64,000 nucleotides of DNA from Natronosalvus sp042663485 (GCA_042663485.1 JBHTAF010000002.1); one strand, 5' to 3'. Positions 16,865-26,065 are shown, counted from the stretch's first letter. Numbers and translations: made by a program. The notes: a model not told the origin generated them from the letters alone.

Positions 16865-18355
16865 ATGCCACCAGTAGATCGAATCTCGACCGGAATAGCC
16901 GGTCTCGACACGATTATCGACGGCGGATTGATCCCGAACAGAAGTTACCTGATACGAGGAAGCCCCGGAACGGGGAAGACGATGATTGGCCTGCACTTCC
17001 TGCTCGCAGGAACCGAAAACGGCGATACAGAGGACGTCCTCTGTATCAATCTCGAGGAGTCCACGGCGGACATCGAACGAAACGCCGAATCCGTCGGCCT
17101 CGATCTGTCCCCTGTCGAGTTTCTGGACATGAGCCCGAGTTCAGATCTGTTCCGCGAGTCACAGAACTACAGCATCTTCTCCCCCGACGAGGTAGACCAG
17201 GAGTCGTTCGCCGACGAAGTGACCGCCCGGATCGAGGAGCTCGAGCCCAGTCGCGTGTTCATCGATCCGATCACGCGACTTCGTCACCTCGTCCCCGACG
17301 AGTATCAGTTCCGCCAACAGGTCATCTCCTTCATGCGGTTTTTACAGAACATGGACACCACCGTGATGTTCACCTCCCAGCACATGGAGGGAGCTTCCGA
17401 CGACGACCTCCAGTTCCTGAGCGACGGGACGTTTCACCTCGAAAACACTGAACACGGGCGGACGATTTCCGTCCCGAAACTCCGCGGTTCGAACGCCAGA
17501 CGGGGCCCACACTCGCTTCGAATTCGAGACGACGGTGTCGACGTGTTTCCCCGCCTCACAATTCCAGAGCAGACCGGCGATTCGGGGTTGGGAACGGTCC
17601 AGTCCGGCGTCCCGGCGTTCGACGAACTGCTGATTGGCGGTATCGACCGGGGGACGATCACCGTCATCAGCGGGCCGACCGGCGTCGGCAAGACGACGAC
17701 CGGTGCCCAGTTCATGAAAGAGGCCGCCGGACGCGGTGAGCGGTCGGTCATCTACATGTTCGAAGAGACCAAGAAGACGTTCTTCACGCGAGCCGAGAAC
17801 GTCAACATCCCGGTCACGAACATGGTCGAACACGGGACGCTCGCCGTCGAGGAAGTCGAACCGCTCAACCGCTCCGCCGAGGAGTTTGCACACGAGGTAC
17901 GACGCGAGGTCGAGGAAAACGACACGAAAATCGTGATGATCGACGGCATCAACGGGTACCGACTGTCGCTGCGTGGCGAGCGTGAACAGCTGATTCGGAA
18001 GCTTCATTCGCTGGGCCGATACCTGAAGTCCCAGGGGGTAACCGTGATTCTCGTCGAGGAGGTCGGGACGGTGACGAGTCAGTTCGAAGCGACCGACGTC
18101 GACATCAGCTACCTCTCCGATAACATCATCTTCCTTCGGTACATCGAAGTCGATGGTGAGATGAAGAAGGTCATCGGCGTGTTGAAAAAGCGGACGAGCG
18201 ACTTCGAGCGGACGATGCGCGAGTTCGAAATCTCGAGTCACGGCATCAAGGTCGGCGAACCGCTCAGGAACCTCCAGGGCATTCTCAGCGGGATTCCGAC
18301 GCGAACCGACGAACGATCCATCCACTCCGATTCGACCCTCCATCCAGGCGAATGA
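16865..18355 (+). CDS. KaiC-like double-domain ATPase
   Basis: 496 residues with two RecA-fold KaiC domains. Domain 1 has Walker A GSPGTGKT (residues 32-39), the catalytic-type Glu pair in CINLEES, and a Walker B segment VFIDPITRL. Domain 2 has GPTGVGKTT (270-278), the Glu pair in YMFEETKK, and IVMIDGIN. Both domains therefore look ATPase-competent, which matches full-length KaiC rather than the single-domain haloarchaeal forms. The C-terminal KaiC phosphorylation site (two adjacent Ser/Thr) is not convincingly present. The stop overlaps the kinase start by ATGA, so the two are one operon. Its role in light or time signalling is an inference from family and context. Confidence 0.9.
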   Translation: MPPVDRISTGIAGLDTIIDGGLIPNRSYLIRGSPGTGKTMIGLHFLLAGTENGDTEDVLCINLEESTADIERNAESVGLDLSPVEFLDMSPSSDLFRESQNYSIFSPDEVDQESFADEVTARIEELEPSRVFIDPITRLRHLVPDEYQFRQQVISFMRFLQNMDTTVMFTSQHMEGASDDDLQFLSDGTFHLENTEHGRTISVPKLRGSNARRGPHSLRIRDDGVDVFPRLTIPEQTGDSGLGTVQSGVPAFDELLIGGIDRGTITVISGPTGVGKTTTGAQFMKEAAGRGERSVIYMFEETKKTFFTRAENVNIPVTNMVEHGTLAVEEVEPLNRSAEEFAHEVRREVEENDTKIVMIDGINGYRLSLRGEREQLIRKLHSLGRYLKSQGVTVILVEEVGTVTSQFEATDVDISYLSDNIIFLRYIEVDGEMKKVIGVLKKRTSDFERTMREFEISSHGIKVGEPLRNLQGILSGIPTRTDERSIHSDSTLHPGE

Positions 18356-19785
18356 CTCCATCGTCGACCGGTGAAAGACGAGTGGCGAGCGACGACGAGT
18401 CGGCCGTCACGCCCCGAACGCGAGTCCTGCTACTCGTCGATCACGACCGGAACCGGCAGTTGCTCGTCGACTGGTTGACGCCGAGGTACGACGTCGTCGT
18501 CCCCGACGTCGTGGAGACGGTCGACGTCGCGTTCGACCTCTGTATCGTCGACGAAGGGGCGTTTAAACGGCTCGAGGAGTGGTGTACGTCCCGGAAGGAA
18601 GCCGTTCGGCCGACGTTCTTGCCGTACCTACTGGTCACGAATCGATCCCACACGCCGTCCGCGCTGGACCGTCACTGTATCGACGCGGTCGTGACGGTCC
18701 CGGTCAGGAAAGCCGAGTTGCGCGAACAGATCGACGATCTCCTCGCCAAACGGCGAGAGTCGGTCGCGCTCACCGAGCAAAAGCGGCAAAGTCGCGAGCG
18801 ATTCCAGACGCTCTTTCACACGGCACCGGACCCGGCGTTCGTCTTTCGAGCCGACGGCCTCGTCAGGGAGGTCAATCAGGCGTTTTGTGCGAAGACGGGC
18901 CTCGAGCCCACCCAGGTCGTCGGCGAGCGGTTGCAGGACCTGGACGCGTTTTCGGACGACGTCCTCGAACAGCTCCGTCCGGTGGACGAGACAGGGGACG
19001 AAGAACGCGAAGTTGCGTACCGAACCGTCGACGGTCGCCGTCGAATCGCGGAGGTCAACACCTCCCGAATCGATACTGGTGACGAACTCGAGGAGATCAC
19101 CGGAACCTTTCGCGACGTGACCGAACAGCGCCGACAGAAACGCGAACTCGAACGCCAGAACGAGCGCCTCGACGAGTTCGCGAGCATTCTCGCTCACGAG
19201 CTTCGAAACCCGCTCGGCATCGCCCAGATGTACCTCTCCATCGCACGAGAGAGCCACGAACCGGAGGATTTCGAGCAGATCGACGACTCGCTCGAGCGGA
19301 TGAGTGAGATGATCGACGAACTGCTCTCGCTCGCCAGAGAGGGCGAGACGCTCGACGTCACCGAACGGGTCTCGCTCGACGCCGTCGTCGACGACGCCTG
19401 GTCACAGGTGGCCGCACCCGAGGCAACGCTCCGAACGGAGTCGCTGTCGGGAACCGTCGAGGCGGACGTCGATCGACTCGAGCGAGTGTTCGAGAACCTG
19501 TTTCGAAACGCCATCGAGCACGCAGGGGACGACGTGACCGTTCGGGTCGGGGTGCTCGAGGACGGACGATCGGGCGTGTTCGTCGAAGACGACGGTCCCG
19601 GCATCGACCCTGACGACCGCGAGACGATTTTCGACCGGGGGTTCACGACCGGAGGCAACGGGACCGGCCTCGGCCTCCCGATCGTCAAGCAAATCGTCGA
19701 GGCACACGGGTGGGAGATCGAAGCGGTCGACAGCGAGCGCGAAACCGGCGCGCGATTCGAGATCGGCGGACTGCATCTCTCCTGA
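18352..19785 (+). CDS. PAS-domain sensor histidine kinase with receiver-like N terminus
   Basis: 477 residues, cytosolic. Residues 23-135 fold like a receiver (TRVLLLVDHDRN, then FDLCIVDEG) but the conserved Lys position reads VTVPVRK, so it is probably a pseudo-receiver. A PAS domain spans about 150-258 (FQTLFHTAPDPAFVF to TGTFRDVTEQ). HisKA has the phospho-acceptor His282 in ILAHELRNPLG, and HATPase_c has the N box NLFRNAIEHAG, G1 DDGPGID, F box IFDRGFTTGG and G2 GTGLGLP. Overlaps the KaiC-like gene by four bases, so both are made from one mRNA. A receiver-like sensor next to a KaiC protein resembles the cyanobacterial CikA/SasA arrangement in parts, which is suggestive only. Confidence 0.9.
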   Translation: MTPSSTGERRVASDDESAVTPRTRVLLLVDHDRNRQLLVDWLTPRYDVVVPDVVETVDVAFDLCIVDEGAFKRLEEWCTSRKEAVRPTFLPYLLVTNRSHTPSALDRHCIDAVVTVPVRKAELREQIDDLLAKRRESVALTEQKRQSRERFQTLFHTAPDPAFVFRADGLVREVNQAFCAKTGLEPTQVVGERLQDLDAFSDDVLEQLRPVDETGDEEREVAYRTVDGRRRIAEVNTSRIDTGDELEEITGTFRDVTEQRRQKRELERQNERLDEFASILAHELRNPLGIAQMYLSIARESHEPEDFEQIDDSLERMSEMIDELLSLAREGETLDVTERVSLDAVVDDAWSQVAAPEATLRTESLSGTVEADVDRLERVFENLFRNAIEHAGDDVTVRVGVLEDGRSGVFVEDDGPGIDPDDRETIFDRGFTTGGNGTGLGLPIVKQIVEAHGWEIEAVDSERETGARFEIGGLHLS

Positions 19786-20358
19786 GAAAGAGTATCGGCT
19801 TCGACGGCAGACTCTTACGAGCGAGTACCCTGGCACGGCACGATAGGTTTGAGAACGCGTCTCTCGAATCTCGAGTGGCGTCGTCTCGAGAGAGTTTGTA
19901 CTGTACAGCGCCGATCCATCGTCGCAGTGCAACGTTGTGTGAGTTGCAACCCGAGAGCGTGAAGAGACGAATTCGACACTCCTCGAGGGCGGGCGTGGCT
20001 CCGCCGTGGGACGCCTGCCGCGACACGTAGAGACGACGGGCCGAACGCGCGCCTCACACAGGAACACTGACGAATAGCGCCCGATCCGAATTACACTGAT
20101 AAATCTTTTGGCCATCCCGGGCGATTGCACGGCAAGCTCGTGAAAGGGCGTGAAATGGCGCGAAAAACGCAAATTGCAAGCAACGTTTACACCTCGGTAA
20201 GCACCGTTTACGATTTCCAGGTATTGCCGCCACTGCTGTGGGTTTTGGATTCTGCAACAGTTTTCGAAAGGCGGAAACGATTGTAGAGGTCACTGCAACT
20301 GTTCGAAATCTACCGGACGGGGTTTATCGCTTTATTACCCTCTCCGCTATCGTACCTG
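19786..20358 (+). promoter_or_regulatory. Long upstream region of the DUF7344-type gene, with a direct repeat
   Basis: 573 bases without a gene. From about 20090 the sequence becomes AT-rich. Two near-identical blocks, CTGCAACAGTTTTCGAAA at 20252 and CTGCAACTGTTCGAAA at 20293, lie about 41 bases apart, 50-106 bases before the start at 20359. A TATA-like stretch (GTTTATCGCTTTATTA, about 20322-20337) follows. The spacing places the repeats upstream of the core promoter, so activator or repressor sites are plausible. Confidence 0.55.
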
Positions 20359-21006
20359 ATGATGAGTCAGTCACGAACCGCATCCACGACGCACGACACA
20401 CCGGCCGTCGACGAATCCCCCATCAGCGGATCCGCGCCCGAAGACGCGGACGCGGAGGAAGAACCCACCCTTTCGAAGGACGAAATCTTCCACCTGCTGC
20501 AAAACGAGCGTCGTCGCTTCGTCCTGCAATACTTGCAAGGAAAAGACGATTCCGTGCGCATGCCCGACATCGCAGAACAGGTAGCCGCCTGGGAGAACGA
20601 CACGACGGTCGAGCAACTGTCCTCTCAGGAGCGCCAGCGCGTGTACATCCCGCTCTACCAGTCCCACCTGCCCAAGCTGGACAAGGCCGGGATCATCGAC
20701 TACAACCAGAGTCGCGGCATCGTCGAGCGGAAACCCCTCGCCGACGAGATGGACCGGTACATCGACGCCGAACGAGACGGCGACGGGCAGGGGCCCGACG
20801 CCAGCGCACGTCCCGACTTCGCGTCGGGTCGCTTCGTGGGCTTCACCGGCGTCTCCGCGATGGTGTTCCTCGGTGCCATCCTCGAGGTCACGGCCTTCTC
20901 GCCGCTCTCGATGGCCATCCTGTTCGCCGTCGCGCTCCTGGGCTACACCCTGATGACGGCGGAGAAGTTCAACGACGGCGTATTCGGCCGAACCGACCAG
21001 TCGTAA
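20359..21006 (+). CDS. wHTH membrane-anchored protein (DUF7344-like)
   Basis: 215 residues. After a disordered acidic N terminus (1-40), residues about 42-140 form a winged helix: IFHLLQNERRRFVLQYL, then RQRVYIPLYQSHLPKLDKAGI. This matches the haloarchaeal DUF7344 regulator domain. The last 55 residues contain two hydrophobic stretches (VGFTGVSAMVFLGAILEV and SPLSMAILFAVALLGYTL), giving a helical hairpin anchor. The protein therefore probably places a DNA-binding-type domain at the membrane. A second Met directly follows the first (ATGATG), so translation may begin at 20362. The long upstream region with direct repeats suggests it is regulated. Function unknown. Confidence 0.75.
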   Translation: MMSQSRTASTTHDTPAVDESPISGSAPEDADAEEEPTLSKDEIFHLLQNERRRFVLQYLQGKDDSVRMPDIAEQVAAWENDTTVEQLSSQERQRVYIPLYQSHLPKLDKAGIIDYNQSRGIVERKPLADEMDRYIDAERDGDGQGPDASARPDFASGRFVGFTGVSAMVFLGAILEVTAFSPLSMAILFAVALLGYTLMTAEKFNDGVFGRTDQS

Positions 21007-21125
21007 GTATCTTTTATCGTCGCTCGTCGCGGTGACGCTACGGCTACTCGAGTTGCAACCGTACTGAGATTCCAGACTGTACGTCGACTCTCCGTCACGC
21101 GGATAGGTTCCTGCCAGAGCGTCGA

Positions 21126-22091
21126 TCAGTCCGCCACACGCCCGTTCGAGTCGACCGTTTCGACCCGTCCGTCGGCATCGGCGCTCAGGTTCTCGAGTTC
21201 GTCGACTGCCGACTGTTCGGCCGTCGGCAAGGAATCTCGAAACCGCGAGAGGATCGCCCGCGCGTCGGCGAGTTCGGGTTCGCTCACGGCACCCAGCAGC
21301 GCCAGCGCCCGTCGAGCGCGCGTCCGTCGCCAGGACGCCTCGCGGTGTTCGTAGGTCCTGATTCCGCGCAGGAAGTCGGCTTTGGAGAACTCCGGCCAGT
21401 ACGGCGCACAGAAGTAGACCGCGGCCTCGTTGCCGTTGGCGTGCCAGGGCAGGAAGTTCGAGGTCCGCTCGTCGCCGCCGGTTCGGATGATCAGATCCAC
21501 GTCGCGAACTGACTGGCCGTACAGGCGCTCGTCGATCGTCTCGACGTCGATGTCCGCCGGCGAGAGCGTCCCCGCCTCGACGTCTCGAGCGACGCTCCGG
21601 GCAGCCTCGAGCAGGTGGGTCCGACCGCCGTAGGCCAGCGCGATGTTGAGGACGAACCGGTCGTAGTCGGCCGTCCGCGACTCCGCGTAGTCGATCGTCT
21701 CGCGAACCCGGGGCGGTAGGCGCTCGATGTCACCGATGGCGCGGATGCAGACGCCGTTTTCGTGGACGCGGTCGGCGTCGGCGAACTCCCGGAGTTTCTC
21801 ACAGAGCAGGTCGAACAGCGCCTCCCGTTCGTGTTCGGGCCGGGAGAAGTTCTCCGTCGAGAACGCGTAGAGGGTGAGTTCTTCGACGCCGATTTCCTGG
21901 CACCACTCGAGGACCCGCTCGGTCGTGTCGGCGCCGGCGCGATGCCCGTCGGGGGCGTCGTTGCCGCGTTTCCGGGCATAGCGGCGGTTCCCGTCCTGGA
22001 TCACGGCGACGTGCGTCGGCGCGCCGGAGACCTCGCTCGAAAGCAGCCGCTCGTAGCCCCAGTTGATCCGCCGGCGAAGCCAACTCCTCAT
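21126..22091 (-). CDS. uppS: Cis-prenyltransferase (undecaprenyl diphosphate synthase homologue)
   Basis: 321 residues. Condenses isopentenyl diphosphate units onto an allylic primer to build the polyprenyl (dolichol-type) carrier for glycosylation. The active-site segment is intact: HVAVIQDGNRRYARKRG with catalytic Asp33. Also visible are the hydrophobic-pocket region LYAFSTENFSRP, the conserved RTGGDERTSNFLPW motif, and YFCAPYWPEFSKADFLRGI. The start was taken as the ATG at 22091 rather than the in-frame TTG 12 bases further out. Beyond residue 270 there is an extra tail of about 50 acidic residues. A catalytically degenerate homologue is at 13527 and DUF92 at 11954, all three possibly serving the same lipid-carrier pathway. 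Confidence 0.9.
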   Translation of the reverse strand: MRSWLRRRINWGYERLLSSEVSGAPTHVAVIQDGNRRYARKRGNDAPDGHRAGADTTERVLEWCQEIGVEELTLYAFSTENFSRPEHEREALFDLLCEKLREFADADRVHENGVCIRAIGDIERLPPRVRETIDYAESRTADYDRFVLNIALAYGGRTHLLEAARSVARDVEAGTLSPADIDVETIDERLYGQSVRDVDLIIRTGGDERTSNFLPWHANGNEAAVYFCAPYWPEFSKADFLRGIRTYEHREASWRRTRARRALALLGAVSEPELADARAILSRFRDSLPTAEQSAVDELENLSADADGRVETVDSNGRVAD

Positions 22092-22262
22092 CGTCGATAC
22101 CAAGAATAGCTAACGTTATGGTTCTTGTGTGTGTTTCGTCCGCAAACAGCTCGTTCGAGTGGCGAGGTCCTGTTCTGTCTCGCAGTCGCACGAGATCGGG
22201 GGAGGAGAAAAGTATCGACGAGAACCGTGACGGCTATCCGTCGCCACACGAACCCTCGAGAC

Positions 22263-22664
22263 ATGGCAAACGCGATCGACGAGGACCTCTACCAGCGGAC
22301 GAAGGCGTTACTCGAGCCCGGGGACATCCAGCTCAACGGAGCGGTCGTCCACACCGAGTACGGCTCCGACGAGGACGTCCAGATGATGCAAGCGACGATC
22401 GACGTCGGCGACGTCATCGCCGAGCACGCGGGTCACGACCCGAAAGACTGCTTCGTCTACTCGGGCAACGACGACCCGAACTTCTCCTCGAACCAGCACC
22501 AGGGGCTGACCCTCGAAGACGAGGAGTTCGTCTGGGAGTGCCAGCAGCTGCTGCGCCGGGGGACGTTCGATATCGTGATTTACTACGAGGCGAGCGCCGA
22601 CCACGAGGCGATCCTCGAGGATATCGAGGAGTTGGGCTACGACGTGACTGGCGTCGAAGGCTAG
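22263..22664 (+). CDS. DUF5778 family protein
   Basis: 133 residues, acidic, soluble, with no signal. The segment DEDLYQRTKALLEPGDIQLNG followed by HTEYGSDEDVQMMQATIDVG corresponds to a small family restricted to haloarchaea (DUF5778). No catalytic motif can be seen. The ATG at 22263 follows a short leader; the alternative upstream start would give an arginine-rich extension. It lies 223 bases upstream of the siroheme decarboxylase gene on the same strand, but a TATA-rich gap (about 22730-22760) suggests a separate promoter there. Confidence 0.7.
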   Translation: MANAIDEDLYQRTKALLEPGDIQLNGAVVHTEYGSDEDVQMMQATIDVGDVIAEHAGHDPKDCFVYSGNDDPNFSSNQHQGLTLEDEEFVWECQQLLRRGTFDIVIYYEASADHEAILEDIEELGYDVTGVEG

Positions 22665-22887
22665 TTCGTAACGGTGTCCCCGTTTCAGCGTGTTTCATCG
22701 AGCCGCAACCGTTCTGGCTCTCGTCGATATAGCTATAGAATGTATAGTATCTTTCAGTACCCGATCGCCCGTCCACTTTCGACATCGAAAACGGCCGAAG
22801 TATTCGAGTGTACGTTCGTCGCCATCGGCTATCCGGTCGAGCGGCGGTCCCGAGGCGCTTATGTCCCGTCCGTCCCGACACCCGTGT

Positions 22888-24006
22888 ATGAACACGGACG
22901 TCGACCTCACCGAGCGCGAACGGGCGGTCGTCAACGCCTTCCAGGGCGGCTTTCCGGTCGTCGAATCGCCCTTCGAGCCGGCGGCGGCCGCCATGCGCGA
23001 GGCGGGGGTCGAGATCACCGCGAGCGAACTCCTCGAGACCGTGGCCGACCTCGACGAGCGCGGCGTGCTCTCCCGGTTCGGTCCCCTCGTGAACGCCCAG
23101 GAGATCGGTGGCGCGGCGACTCTGGTCGCAATGCCCGCCCCCGAAGACCGGTTCGACGAGGTCGTCGAGGCGGTCAACGGCCACCGCGAGGTGGCACACA
23201 ACTACGAGCGCGAGCATCCGCACCTGAACGTATGGTTCGTCGTTTCAGTAGCGGATGAGGCCGAGGTCGAGCGAGTGCTCGAAGAGATCGAAGCCGAGAC
23301 CGGCCAGGAGACGTACAACCTGCCCAAACTACAGGAGTTCCGCGTCGAGGCGAAGTTCTACGTCGACGGTCCCTTCCAGGACGGCGGCCTCGACCTCACT
23401 CACCAGGGCCCCGTCGTCGAGCCGACCGACCGCGACTCGCTCACCCCCGCCGAGCGTGACCTCGTGCTCGAGGTCCAGGACGGGATCCCGATCACCGAGA
23501 CGCCCTACGCCGACGTCGCCGACGCCATCGGGCAGGACCTCGAGTGGACGCTCGAGACGCTCGCCCGGTTCGACCGGGAGGGGAAGATCCGCCGGATCGG
23601 CGTGATCCCGAACCACTACGCGCTCGGGTACACGGAAAACGGGATGACGGTCTGGAACGTCCCCGACGACCTCGTGTCGACGGTCGGTCCCGAGGTGGCC
23701 GCCCTGCCGTTCGTCACCCACTGCTACGAGCGCCCGCGCCACGAGGGCGTCTGGCCGTACAACGTCTTCGCGATGACCCACGGCCGGAGCGAGGCCGAGA
23801 GCGACCGACGCGTCGAACAGGTTCGCGAGACGATGGCCGAGTACTGGGACGTCACGGACGACGACTGGGACACCCTGTTCTCGACGCAGATTCTGAAGAA
23901 GACCGGGATCAGGCTCGCGGAGCGGGCGGACGCGAACACCGAGGTGGAGACGGGAACAGAGACGGACACGGACACGCAGACGCAACCCGAGGCGACGTCG
24001 CGATAA
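22888..24006 (+). CDS. Siroheme decarboxylase, fused AhbA-AhbB
   Basis: 372 residues with two tandem AsnC/Lrp-type modules, about 1-160 and 178-350. Each begins with a helix-turn-helix-like segment (LTERERAVVNAF and LTPAERDLVLEV) and continues into an alpha/beta ligand-binding domain. This fusion is the haloarchaeal form of siroheme decarboxylase, which removes two acetate carboxyls of siroheme to give 12,18-didecarboxysiroheme on the archaeal haem route. The identification rests on the duplicated Lrp-like architecture and on the next two genes, both of tetrapyrrole synthesis. An Lrp-type regulator is the alternative but single-module proteins are usual for that. The last 25 residues are an acidic Thr/Glu tail. 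Confidence 0.85.
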   Translation: MNTDVDLTERERAVVNAFQGGFPVVESPFEPAAAAMREAGVEITASELLETVADLDERGVLSRFGPLVNAQEIGGAATLVAMPAPEDRFDEVVEAVNGHREVAHNYEREHPHLNVWFVVSVADEAEVERVLEEIEAETGQETYNLPKLQEFRVEAKFYVDGPFQDGGLDLTHQGPVVEPTDRDSLTPAERDLVLEVQDGIPITETPYADVADAIGQDLEWTLETLARFDREGKIRRIGVIPNHYALGYTENGMTVWNVPDDLVSTVGPEVAALPFVTHCYERPRHEGVWPYNVFAMTHGRSEAESDRRVEQVRETMAEYWDVTDDDWDTLFSTQILKKTGIRLAERADANTEVETGTETDTDTQTQPEATSR

Positions 24007-24025
24007 CCCCCTCGAGAGGCTACCG

Positions 24026-24679
24026 ATGATCCCACTGTTTCACGACTTCACGGACGCGACCGTCCTCGTCTTCGGCGGCGGCCCCGTCGGCGCCCGAAAG
24101 GCCCGGCGATTTGCCCGCGAGGCGCAGGTATACGTCGTCAGTCCAGACTTCGCCGTGGCCGACTTCGGCGACGCCGAGCGGATTCGAGCGGCTCCCGACC
24201 CCGCGGACGTGGCGGGCTGGCTCGAGCGCCACGACCCCGCGCTCGTCGTTGCCGCGACCGACGACGAGGCAATCAACGACGCCGTCGTCGCTGCCGCCCG
24301 CGACCGCAGCGTGCTGGTCAACCGGGCCGACAGGGCCGGATCTCGCGACCCGGGGAGCGTCGTCGTGCCCGCGACTGTCGAGGACCCGCCCGTGACCGTC
24401 GCCGTCGGAACCGGGGGAACCGCGCCCGCGCTGAGCAAGTACCTCAGGCAGGAACTCGAGGACGCGCTGGCAGGCGCCGGCGAGATGGCGACGTTGCTCG
24501 CGGAACTGCGAGCGGAACTCAAGGCCCGCGAGGTCGAGCCCGAGCGACGGCGGCAGGTCGTCACAGACGTCGTCAATACGTCGTCGGTTTGGACAGCTTT
24601 ACGTACGGGTACCACCAACCACCGCCAAGTGATCGACGACGTGCTAGCTGAGGAACGACTGGGTGGTGAGTCACGGTGA
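24026..24679 (+). CDS. Precorrin-2 dehydrogenase / sirohydrochlorin ferrochelatase-like protein (Met8/CysG N-terminal type)
   Basis: 217 residues. NAD-binding Rossmann fold at the N terminus (VLVFGGGPVGARKARRF, about residues 13-29), followed by VVAATDDEAIN and the dimer region with GTGGTAPALSKYLRQELE. It oxidises precorrin-2 to sirohydrochlorin and may insert iron, feeding siroheme to the preceding decarboxylase. Its stop overlaps the GTG start of hemA by four bases (GTGA), so the genes form one operon: siroheme decarboxylase, this enzyme, glutamyl-tRNA reductase. Its C terminus lacks the methyltransferase domain of full CysG. Confidence 0.9.
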   Translation: MIPLFHDFTDATVLVFGGGPVGARKARRFAREAQVYVVSPDFAVADFGDAERIRAAPDPADVAGWLERHDPALVVAATDDEAINDAVVAAARDRSVLVNRADRAGSRDPGSVVVPATVEDPPVTVAVGTGGTAPALSKYLRQELEDALAGAGEMATLLAELRAELKAREVEPERRRQVVTDVVNTSSVWTALRTGTTNHRQVIDDVLAEERLGGESR

Positions 24680-26016
24680 TCCGCGCGGGCGTGGTCTCCG
24701 GGATGCGGGTGACCCACGAGAGCGGCGGCGTCGACGACATCGCCGCAGCAAGCCCCGAGAGCCAGCGACTGGCCGTGCACACCCTGGTGTCCGCGCCGGA
24801 CGTCGAAGAGGCGTACGTCCTCTCGACGTGTAACCGGGTCGAAGCCTACGTCGTCACCGCCGACCCGGCCGACGGGCGGGCAGCCCTCGAGGCGTTCTTC
24901 GAGGGCGTCGACGCGGATGCGCTACTCGCGAGCGACCACAAATCGAGTCTCAGACACCTCCTCCGGGTCGCCGCCGGCCTCGAGTCGGTCGTCGTCGGCG
25001 AGGACCAGATTATCGGGCAGGTTCGGACCGCCTACGAGGACGCCCGTACCGGCGGCGGCATCGGCGAATTGCTCGAACGAGCCGTCACCAAAGCGATCCG
25101 GGTCGGGGAACGCGCACGCACCGAAACGGCGATCAACGAGGGCGTCGTCTCCCTGGGCTCGGCCGCGACCCGACTCGCCGCCACAGACCTCGACCTCGAG
25201 GGCGAAACCGCCCTCGTCGTCGGGGCCGGCGAGATGGGGCGCCTCGCCGCCCGCAGTCTCGCCGATTCGGGCGTCAGTGAAGTCGTCGTCGCCAACCGAA
25301 CCGTTCCCCACGCCGAACACCTGGTCGACGACCTCTCGGTCGGGGGAGCGGCCGTTTCCCTCGAGGCGCTCGAGTCGGTCACGGCCGACGCGGGAGTCGT
25401 CGTCGCAGCGACCGGCAGCGCTGACCCGGTCCTGGAGCCGACTCACCTCGGCGCGCGTGAACAGGTCGTCGTCGACCTCGGTCAGCCCCGCGACGTCCGC
25501 CCTGCCGCCGGGTCCCTCGAGACCGTGACGCTCTACGACCTGGACGACCTCGAGGAACTCACCGCGGAAACCCGCGAGCAGCGCCTGGACGCCGCTCGCG
25601 ACGTGGAAGCCATCGTCGACGCGGAGTTCGACCACCTCTGTGCGCAGTACAAGCGCGCCCGCGCCGACGAGGTGATCGCGGCGATGTACGAGTCCGCCGA
25701 GCGACTGAAACGACGCGAGCTCGAGACGGCGCTCTCGCGACTCGAGGCGACCGACGAGGGACTCACCGACGACCAGCGCGAGGTCCTCGAGGCGATGGCC
25801 GACGCGCTGGTCGGCCAGTTGCTCGCCCCGCCGACGAAGAGCCTGCGGGAGGCCGCCGCCGAAGACGACTGGGCGACGATCAACACGGCCCTGCAGTTGT
25901 TCGATCCGGACTTCGGCGACGACGGGGTCGGTAAGGCCGGTGTAAGGACGGCGGCGGCCACGAGTGAGGCACCTACCGACCGGGACGCTTCGATCGGCGC
26001 ACTCGACGACGATTGA
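24676..26016 (+). CDS. hemA: Glutamyl-tRNA reductase
   Basis: 446 residues. Reduces glutamyl-tRNA(Glu) to glutamate-1-semialdehyde, the first step of C5 tetrapyrrole synthesis. The catalytic Cys52 lies in the signature STCNRVEAY. The GEDQIIGQVR motif, the NADPH site LVVGAGEMGRLAARSL (about 178-193) and the C-terminal dimerisation spine from about 320 are all present. GTG start at 24676 overlaps the previous stop (GTGA). The last 30 residues are a low-complexity extension that ends in an acidic DDD. Placing hemA after the siroheme genes concentrates early and late haem steps in one transcription unit. Confidence 0.95.
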   Translation: MIRAGVVSGMRVTHESGGVDDIAAASPESQRLAVHTLVSAPDVEEAYVLSTCNRVEAYVVTADPADGRAALEAFFEGVDADALLASDHKSSLRHLLRVAAGLESVVVGEDQIIGQVRTAYEDARTGGGIGELLERAVTKAIRVGERARTETAINEGVVSLGSAATRLAATDLDLEGETALVVGAGEMGRLAARSLADSGVSEVVVANRTVPHAEHLVDDLSVGGAAVSLEALESVTADAGVVVAATGSADPVLEPTHLGAREQVVVDLGQPRDVRPAAGSLETVTLYDLDDLEELTAETREQRLDAARDVEAIVDAEFDHLCAQYKRARADEVIAAMYESAERLKRRELETALSRLEATDEGLTDDQREVLEAMADALVGQLLAPPTKSLREAAAEDDWATINTALQLFDPDFGDDGVGKAGVRTAAATSEAPTDRDASIGALDDD

Positions 26017-26065
26017 GGCGGTCGTCGGCACAATCGTTATTTCACTGGCTTGCGTTCGAGGGATT

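Noticed and set aside
22888..24006. Alternative reading as an Lrp/AsnC transcription regulator
   Set aside because: The gene encodes two tandem Lrp-like modules and is directly upstream of two tetrapyrrole synthesis genes, which fits the fused siroheme decarboxylase better than a single-module regulator.
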